This document shows positions 6,809 through 11,379 of a stretch of DNA of 11,379 nt, piece by piece (within the stretch, counting starts at the first letter, position 1; each line of letters begins with the position of its first letter). A model generated the notes under the pieces. It made no database searches, was not told the DNA's origin, and saw only the letters and a list, made by a program, of their open reading frames with translations. The position numbers and the translations under genes are program-made. The stretch comes from Casimicrobiaceae bacterium (GTDB lineage Bacteria; Pseudomonadota; Gammaproteobacteria; Burkholderiales; Casimicrobiaceae): the NCBI GenBank assembly GCA_955652025.1, contig CATPAO010000047.1, positions 1 through 11,379 on the forward strand, read 5' to 3'.

Positions 6809-8505
6809 GTTTCGGTCTCGAGTTCGTGCGGAAAATATTTGACGACGCAGGCGATTGGATTGGGCGCCGCCTGCCCCAAACCGCAGATCGACGCGTCGGC
6901 CATCGCCTGCGAAAGCTCGGCCAACAGCGGAGCATCCCAGCGCGGCTGCGCCATCAATCCCACCGCCTTCTCGGTGCCGACGCGGCAGGGCGTGCACTGG
7001 CCGCAGGATTCGTCGGCGAAAAATCGCATCAGGTTCTGCGCAGCGTCGCGCGCGCGGTCGTGTTGCGACAAGACGATGACCGCCGCCGATCCGATGAAGC
7101 ATCCGTGCGGCTGCAGCGTGTCGAAATCGAGCGGAATGTCGCCCATCGACGCCGGCAGGATGCCACCCGACGCACCGCCCGGCAGGTAACCGTAGAACTC
7201 GTGTCCGTTCTGCATGCCGCCGCAATATTCGTCGATCAGCTCGCGCACGGTGATGCCGGCCGGCGCGAGATGGACGCCCGCTTTCGCGACGCGTCCCGAC
7301 ACCGAGAACGAGCGCAGGCCCTTGCGGCCGTGACGACCCTGGACAGCGAACCAATGCGCGCCGCGCTCGAGGATCTCGCGCACCCAATATAGCGTTTCCA
7401 TATTGTGTTCGAGCGTCGGCCGGCCGAACAACCCGACCTGCGCGACGTACGGTGGGCGCAGTCGTGGCATGCCGCGCTTGCCTTCGATCGATTCGATCAT
7501 CGCCGACTCTTCGCCACAGATGTACGCGCCGGCGCCGCGGCGCAAGTGGATCGTTGGCAACTTGGTGGGCGGGTCCGCTTCGAGAGCTGCGATCTCGTGC
7601 GCGAGGATGGCGCGGCAGGCGGCGTACTCGTCGCGCAGATAGATATAGACGTCGTCGATGCCGACCGCCCATGCGGCGATCAGCGTTCCCTCGAGGAACC
7701 GGTGTGGGTCGCGCTCGAGGTAGTACCGATCCTTGAACGTCCCCGGCTCGCCCTCGTCGATATTGACCGCCAACAATCGGGGCGCCGCTTCGGCGCGGAC
7801 GATCTTCCACTTGCGGCCGGTCGGGAATCCCGCTCCGCCCAACCCCCGCAGCGCCGAATTCTCGAGCTCCGCAATCACCGCGTCGACGCTACGCTCGCCG
7901 TTCACGCAGGCGGTGAGCATCCGATAGCCGCCGCTCTTCCGGTACGCCGCATAGTCGAGATAGACCGGGGGCGTCGCGTCGACCGCTTTTTCGGAGAGCG
8001 CCGATTCGATTTTCGCGACCGTCGCGCGATCGATCGGATTGCGTCCGACCACCGCGGCCGGCGCTTGCTCGCACCGACCGATGCACGGCGCACCGATCAC
8101 GCGGACGTCGCGACCGGCGCGCCGCAGGAGGTCCGCGCGCAACGAATCGGCGCCGGCCATCTGACACGACAGCGTTTCGCAGACGCGAACGGTGATCGCG
8201 GGCGGACGTGCCTCGCCTTCCTTCACGACGTCGAAATGATGGTAGAACGTCGCGACCTCGTAGACTTCGGTCAGCGCAAGCTTCATTTCCTGCGCCAGCG
8301 CGGCCAGGTGTTCGGCGCTGAGGCAACCCTGCGCATCCTGAATTCGGTGCAGATGCTCGATCAGGAGATCGCGCCGACGCGGCGCGTTGGCCAGGAGCGT
8401 GCGCACTTCGGTGAGCGCCGCGGGATCGACGGCGCGGCCCTTCGGGCGGTTGCGCACGCCCCGCCGCCCCGCGAGGCGCGAAACGTCGATAACAGTGTCG
8501 CCCAT
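6805..8505 (-). CDS. fdhB: NAD-dependent formate dehydrogenase, beta subunit: NuoE-NuoF (FdsG-FdsB) fusion
   Basis: The diaphorase subunit, taking electrons from the catalytic subunit to NAD+ via Fe-S and FMN. The 566-residue chain joins two modules. Residues about 30-170 are NuoE/FdsG-like with a thioredoxin-type 2Fe-2S site (Cys109, 114, 141, 145). Residues about 180-566 are NuoF/FdsB-like, with the FMN motif RGLGGAGFPTGRKW (220-233), the NADH-binding stretch GAGAYICGEESAMIESIEGK (324-343), and the 4Fe-4S motif SCGQCTPCRVG (Cys501, 504, 507) plus Cys541. In Cupriavidus-type enzymes these are two genes; the fusion is like Fdh1B of Methylobacterium (similar length as recalled). The ATG at 8505 lies 7 bases after the gntR stop, with no strong ribosome-binding site, so translational coupling is likely. 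Confidence 0.95.
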   Translation of the reverse strand: MGDTVIDVSRLAGRRGVRNRPKGRAVDPAALTEVRTLLANAPRRRDLLIEHLHRIQDAQGCLSAEHLAALAQEMKLALTEVYEVATFYHHFDVVKEGEARPPAITVRVCETLSCQMAGADSLRADLLRRAGRDVRVIGAPCIGRCEQAPAAVVGRNPIDRATVAKIESALSEKAVDATPPVYLDYAAYRKSGGYRMLTACVNGERSVDAVIAELENSALRGLGGAGFPTGRKWKIVRAEAAPRLLAVNIDEGEPGTFKDRYYLERDPHRFLEGTLIAAWAVGIDDVYIYLRDEYAACRAILAHEIAALEADPPTKLPTIHLRRGAGAYICGEESAMIESIEGKRGMPRLRPPYVAQVGLFGRPTLEHNMETLYWVREILERGAHWFAVQGRHGRKGLRSFSVSGRVAKAGVHLAPAGITVRELIDEYCGGMQNGHEFYGYLPGGASGGILPASMGDIPLDFDTLQPHGCFIGSAAVIVLSQHDRARDAAQNLMRFFADESCGQCTPCRVGTEKAVGLMAQPRWDAPLLAELSQAMADASICGLGQAAPNPIACVVKYFPHELETET

Positions 8506-8512
8506 GCTCTAG

Positions 8513-9226
8513 TCAGTCGAGGAAATCACAATATTTTTCGACGTGCGCGGCCAAATCGAGCGAGTGCTGGCGCACGAGCCGCTCGGCCAGCTCGGTGTCG
8601 CGCTTTTCCAGCGCCTCGATGATCCGCATGTGGTCGGCGATCGAGCGCGTGGCGCGGTCTTTTTGCGAGATCGTCAAGCGCCGAATCGCACGCATGTGGA
8701 TGAACAGGTTGTCGATCGTCTTGCCCATCAAGTGCGAGCCGGAGAGCGCGATGATCGCCTGGTGGAACGCGATATTGGCGTCGGAATACTCGTTGATGTG
8801 CTCGGCCGGCGTCTCGTTGCGGAACACGTCGAACATCGTGCGCAAGCTCGCAATGTCTTCGTCGGACGCGTTCAACGTCGCGAGTCGCGCCGCCATGCTT
8901 TCGATCGCCGCCCACATTTCGATAATCTCGATGATCTGCTTTTTCGACTTGCGAACGATGAAAATGCCGCGCCGCGGAACCGTGCGCAGAAACCCTTCCT
9001 GCTCGAGCAGCGTCATCGCCTCGCGGATCGGCGTGCGGCTCACGCCGAGCGACTGCGACAGCTTGCGCTCATCCAGGCGGAGCTCCTCCGGATGCGAGTA
9101 GATGTCGGCGTCGACGATCGCCTGCTTGATCGCCGCGTAGGCTTGATCGCGCAGGCTCACGTTGGTCGCGATCGGCGCAAGTGTCAGCACCGGCACGCGT
9201 GGCGGTGAATCGAGCATCGTGGACAT
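8513..9226 (-). CDS. GntR-family transcriptional regulator, FCD (FadR/VanR) subgroup
   Basis: A 237-residue ligand-responsive DNA-binding protein, probably a dimer. The winged helix covers about residues 25-92, with recognition region LSQSLGVSRTPIREAMTLLE and wing RTVPRRGIFIV. The C-terminal all-helical FCD domain (about 95-225) keeps the usual metal/ligand residues: Asn151 and His155 (NIAFHQAI), His199 (ADHM) and His221. The gene lies inside the operon between the PanE-like and dehydrogenase genes (21 bases after the former, 7 before the latter). It therefore probably controls this operon and/or divergent oxc, with a carboxylate or CoA-ester related to oxalate as a plausible effector (inferred). 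A candidate operator is at 10385-10394. The ATG at 9226 is used; a second ATG lies three codons in. Confidence 0.93.
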   Translation of the reverse strand: MSTMLDSPPRVPVLTLAPIATNVSLRDQAYAAIKQAIVDADIYSHPEELRLDERKLSQSLGVSRTPIREAMTLLEQEGFLRTVPRRGIFIVRKSKKQIIEIIEMWAAIESMAARLATLNASDEDIASLRTMFDVFRNETPAEHINEYSDANIAFHQAIIALSGSHLMGKTIDNLFIHMRAIRRLTISQKDRATRSIADHMRIIEALEKRDTELAERLVRQHSLDLAAHVEKYCDFLD

Positions 9227-9247
9227 GAGATCTCGCCGTTCTTCGAG

Positions 9248-10231
9248 TCAGTTCAGCGTGGGCGGCGACGCCGAGCGCGCGCGGAGCTCGATCAACGCGA
9301 GCACCGTGTCGACGATCGGCGTCGGGACGCCGGTGACGCGACCCAATTCCTGGATGACGCCGACCAGCGGTTCGATTTCCATCGACCGTCCGCGCTCGAG
9401 ATCCTGCAGCATTGACATTTTGTGGGGCCCCAGCGCGGCCAAGCCGGCGATCCTGCGCTCCGCCTCGACGCGCAAACGCAGGCCGAGCCGTTCGCCGATC
9501 GCCTGCATCTCGAGCATCATGGCGAGACACACGCCGCGCGTTCCCGGGTCGGCGGCAACGACGTCGACCGTCGCATGCGTGAGCGCGCTCACCGGGTTGA
9601 AGCACAAGTTGCCCCAGAGCTTGAGCCAGATCTCGTCGCGGATGTCGCTTCGCACCGGCGCGTCGAATCCGCCTTCGGTCAGCATGTCGTGCAGCGTCCG
9701 GATTCGCGCCGACGATTCTCCGGTCGGCTCGCCGATCGGAAACTTGGCGCCGTGCTCATGCCGGATCACGCCGGGCGCGACGATTTCGGTCGCCGGAAAA
9801 ACGACGCAGCCGACGGCGCGCTCCGGCCTCAAGCGCGCGCGTTGCCCGCCTCCCGGATCGACGCTTTCGAGCGCGGTTCCCTGGTACGGAACGCCGGGGA
9901 CATCGAAATACCAATAAGGAAGGCCGTTGCTCGCGGTGACGATCGTCGTGTGGTCGCCGAGCAAGGGCACGATCGCGTCGACCGCCTCGGCTATCGAGTG
10001 CGCCTTCAATGCGATGATCACGTAGTCTTGGGGACCCATTTCCGCCGCGTTCTCGGAGCACGCGATGCGCGCAACGCGTTCCTCGCCGTCGATCTGGAGG
10101 CGCAGTCCATGCTCGCGTATGGCCTGCAAGTGCAGGCCGCGCGCTACGGCGCTGACGTCGATGCCGGCGTGCGCAAGCTGGACTCCCAGGTAGCCTCCGA
10201 TCGCGCCGGCGCCGAATACACAGACCTTCAA
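9248..10231 (-). CDS. PanE/ApbA-family NADPH-dependent reductase; candidate oxalyl-CoA reductase
   Basis: Ketopantoate-reductase fold, 327 residues from the TTG at 10231. The N-terminal Rossmann domain has GAGAIGGYLG (7-16) and Arg31, which probably contacts the NADPH 2'-phosphate. The C-terminal ApbA_C helical domain has Lys204 in IWLKLWGNLCFNPVSALT, the catalytic-Lys position of E. coli PanE, with Asn208 and Asn212, and SMLQDLERGRSMEIEPLVG (Ser273, Glu286). The TTG start is set by GGAGGA at 10237-10242 with a 5-base spacer and gives the family N-terminus MKVCVFGAG. The frame runs open to 10312 but that part lacks family sequence. Pantothenate synthesis is possible. However, the position opposite oxc and in an operon with formate dehydrogenase fits PanE2 of Methylobacterium extorquens, reported to reduce oxalyl-CoA to glyoxylate. 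That assignment is inferred from context. Confidence 0.85.
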   Translation of the reverse strand: MKVCVFGAGAIGGYLGVQLAHAGIDVSAVARGLHLQAIREHGLRLQIDGEERVARIACSENAAEMGPQDYVIIALKAHSIAEAVDAIVPLLGDHTTIVTASNGLPYWYFDVPGVPYQGTALESVDPGGGQRARLRPERAVGCVVFPATEIVAPGVIRHEHGAKFPIGEPTGESSARIRTLHDMLTEGGFDAPVRSDIRDEIWLKLWGNLCFNPVSALTHATVDVVAADPGTRGVCLAMMLEMQAIGERLGLRLRVEAERRIAGLAALGPHKMSMLQDLERGRSMEIEPLVGVIQELGRVTGVPTPIVDTVLALIELRARSASPPTLN

Positions 10232-10236
10232 GAATT

Positions 10237-10242
10237 TCCTCC
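10237..10242 (-). promoter_or_regulatory. Ribosome-binding site fixing the TTG start of the PanE-like gene
   Basis: GGAGGA on the minus strand, five bases before TTG at 10231-10229. It is the strongest match in the operon and decides for this rare start codon over upstream in-frame options. Confidence 0.8.
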
Positions 10243-10248
10243 GTCGGC

Positions 10249-10262
10249 AAAGTCCAAAGTCC
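10249..10262. repeat. Tandem 7-bp repeat in the PanE-like leader
   Basis: AAAGTCC occurs twice in direct succession (10249-10255, 10256-10262), just upstream of the PanE-like ribosome-binding site. A related GACTTTG occurs near the oxc -35 (10376-10382). It may be a protein site or chance. Confidence 0.3.
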
Positions 10263-10373
10263 GGGCCGCTCGCCTTGCCATGGGTCAACGTTTTCGGCGC
10301 CTCGGCGCTCACCTTGGCGAGGCGCAGAATCGCGACTGCGCAGCCTGGACGGATATCGGATCGCCGGACTCTA

Positions 10374-10402
10374 TTGACTTTGTCTGATATACCACATACG
10401 TT
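10374..10402 (+). promoter_or_regulatory. Candidate oxc promoter
   Basis: TTGACT (10374-10379, five of six to consensus) is followed after 17 bases by TACGTT (10397-10402, three of six). It lies in a conspicuous AT-rich stretch (about 10371-10430) inside otherwise GC-rich DNA, in the roughly 320-base space between the divergent PanE-like operon and oxc. Transcription would start near 10409 and give a leader of about 140 bases, in which I see no clear riboswitch or ORF. The weak -10 fits a regulated promoter. Confidence 0.45.
10385..10394. promoter_or_regulatory. Candidate GntR operator
   Basis: TGATATACCA is a 10-bp palindrome with one mismatched pair (ideal TGGTATACCA). FCD-type GntR regulators commonly bind short palindromes with T-G-N-N...A-C/C-A edges. 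It lies wholly between the proposed -35 and -10 of oxc, a classical repressor position, and could also affect the divergent operon whose regulator gene is the second in line. Confidence 0.45.
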
Positions 10403-10550
10403 ACGCCAAATACTCTAATAATAGTAGTAGGCCGCATCGCCGGTCGAGACCGAGGAACTTAGCGCGAGAGCAGACCGTCCGTCACGATTCACGCGGGCGT
10501 CGTCTTAGCTCATCCGCGCTCACTGTCGCGTCAGGACATCGGAGAACGTC

Positions 10551-11379
10551 ATGCTGGACCAAGCCACCAAGACACCGCCCAAGGGCGGGACCACTGCCGA
10601 AGACATGCTGAAGGACAAGACGCGCGATGCCGGGGCAGCCGTCGAGACCGCTCCCCAGCTCGTTGAAACCGACGGCTTTCGCCTCGTCATCGACGCCCTC
10701 AAGCTGAACGGCATCGATACGATCTTCGGACTGCCCGGCATTCCGATCACGGACCTCACGCGCAAATTGCAGGCCGCCGGCATGCGCGTGATTTCATTCC
10801 GTCACGAGCAGAACGCGGGCTATGCCGCATCCATCGCCGGCTACCTGACGCAAAAGCCGGGCGTTTGCCTGACGGTGTCCGCGCCAGGGTTCCTCAATGG
10901 CCTGACGGCGTTGGCCAACGCCACCACCAACTGCTTTCCGATGATCCTGATCAGCGGCTCGAGCGAGCGCGAGGTCGTCGACCTGCAGCAGGGGGACTAC
11001 GAGGAGATGGATCAGCTGGCGATCGCCAAGCCGCTCGCGAAAGCCGCCTTTCGCGTGCTGCACGCCGAGGACATCGGCGTCGGCATTGCGCGCGCGATCC
11101 GCGCCGCCGTCTCGGGCCGCCCGGGCGGCGTTTATCTCGACTTGCCCGCGAAGCTGTTTCCCCAGGTGATCGACTCGGAAGCCGGCAGGAATTCGCTGAT
11201 CGAGGTCGTCGATCCGGCGCCGCGCCAGATCCCGGCGCCGGACGCCGTGCAGCGCGCGCTCGATCTGCTCAGGAGCGCGAAGCGTCCGCTTATCATTCTC
11301 GGCAAGGGCGCGGCATACGCGCGGGCCGATGCGGACATTCGCGCGCTGGTGGAAAGGACCGGTGTCCCCTATCTGTCCA
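10551..11379 (+). CDS. oxc: Oxalyl-CoA decarboxylase, N-terminal part (cut by window edge)
   Basis: ThDP-dependent enzyme that decarboxylates oxalyl-CoA to formyl-CoA, the key step of oxalate degradation. The 276 visible residues are about half of the family length. They show the ThDP N-terminal (PYR) domain with [20 protein letters not shown], whose Glu86 activates the cofactor, then [40 protein letters not shown] and [14 protein letters not shown], and the start of the central domain ([13 protein letters not shown]). These match Oxalobacter formigenes and E. coli Oxc closely. The ATG has GGAGA at 10541-10545 with a 5-base spacer. Residues 1-38 (Lys/Thr/Asp-rich) extend about 30 residues beyond the usual family start at the conserved TDGF motif. 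It is divergent from the PanE-like/gntR/formate dehydrogenase operon; a CoA-transferase (frc) may follow beyond the window. Confidence 0.95.
   Translation, partial: MLDQATKTPPKGGTTAEDMLKDKTRDAGAAVETAPQLVETDGFRLVIDALKLNGIDTIFGLPGIPITDLTRKLQAAGMRVISFRHEQNAGYAASIAGYLTQKPGVCLTVSAPGFLNGLTALANATTNCFPMILISGSSEREVVDLQQGDYEEMDQLAIAKPLAKAAFRVLHAEDIGVGIARAIRAAVSGRPGGVYLDLPAKLFPQVIDSEAGRNSLIEVVDPAPRQIPAPDAVQRALDLLRSAKRPLIILGKGAAYARADADIRALVERTGVPYLS

Noticed and set aside
7405..8622. 405-codon plus-strand open frame opposite the beta subunit
   Set aside because: Shadow frame crossing the gntR-fdhB junction; Arg/Ala-rich with no domain.
10232..10312. Upstream in-frame extension of the PanE-like protein
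   Set aside because: The extension has no family sequence and would bury the GGAGGA ribosome-binding site; TTG at 10231 gives the proper N-terminus.
1..11379. CRISPR arrays, insertion sequences, phage genes, tRNA genes
   Set aside because: No regularly spaced repeats, transposase-like frames, terminal inverted repeats or cloverleaf-like segments were seen on reading through.

Overview
The window is GC-rich chromosomal DNA from a proteobacterium, most likely a betaproteobacterium of the Burkholderiales. The signs are a GreB with an acidic N-terminal extension, the run of a ZapB-like gene, zapA, 6S RNA and an EVE-domain gene, and strong G/C preference at third codon positions. The assignment rests on recalled family sequences, not on a search.

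Positions 1-3641 hold housekeeping genes. On the minus strand are miaB (tRNA methylthiolation) and, after it, the start of a lipoprotein gene cut by the window edge. On the plus strand are greB (transcript cleavage factor), a 64-residue ZapB-like coiled-coil gene, zapA, a 6S RNA gene (ssrS) and an EVE-domain gene. miaB and greB diverge from a shared region with a TATAAT on each strand. The zapB-like gene has its own good sigma70-type promoter.

Positions 3642-11379 hold what reads as an oxalate/formate module. A minus-strand operon runs from about 10231 down to a rho-independent terminator at 3678-3708. Its order is a PanE/ApbA-family reductase, a GntR/FCD regulator, a fused NuoE-NuoF-type formate dehydrogenase beta subunit, the formate dehydrogenase catalytic subunit, and an unrecognised 41-residue His/Cys-tailed ORF. 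Divergent from it, on the plus strand and running off the window, is oxalyl-CoA decarboxylase (oxc). Oxc turns oxalyl-CoA into formyl-CoA. After CoA transfer the formate can be oxidised to CO2 by the NAD-linked dehydrogenase, giving NADH. The PanE-like enzyme could instead be an oxalyl-CoA reductase feeding glyoxylate into biosynthesis, as reported for PanE2 of Methylobacterium extorquens. The CoA-transferase (frc) is not in view and may lie beyond 11379.

The points most worth a second look are these: the putative oxalyl-CoA branch (PanE-like versus Oxc); an imperfect palindrome placed between the -35 and -10 of the likely oxc promoter, a candidate operator for the GntR protein; a strong ribosome-binding site followed by ATG-ATT-TAA in frame with the 41-residue ORF; and a 29-codon frame that links the two dehydrogenase genes by ATGA-type overlaps at both ends. 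I see no CRISPR array, insertion sequence, tRNA or phage gene.
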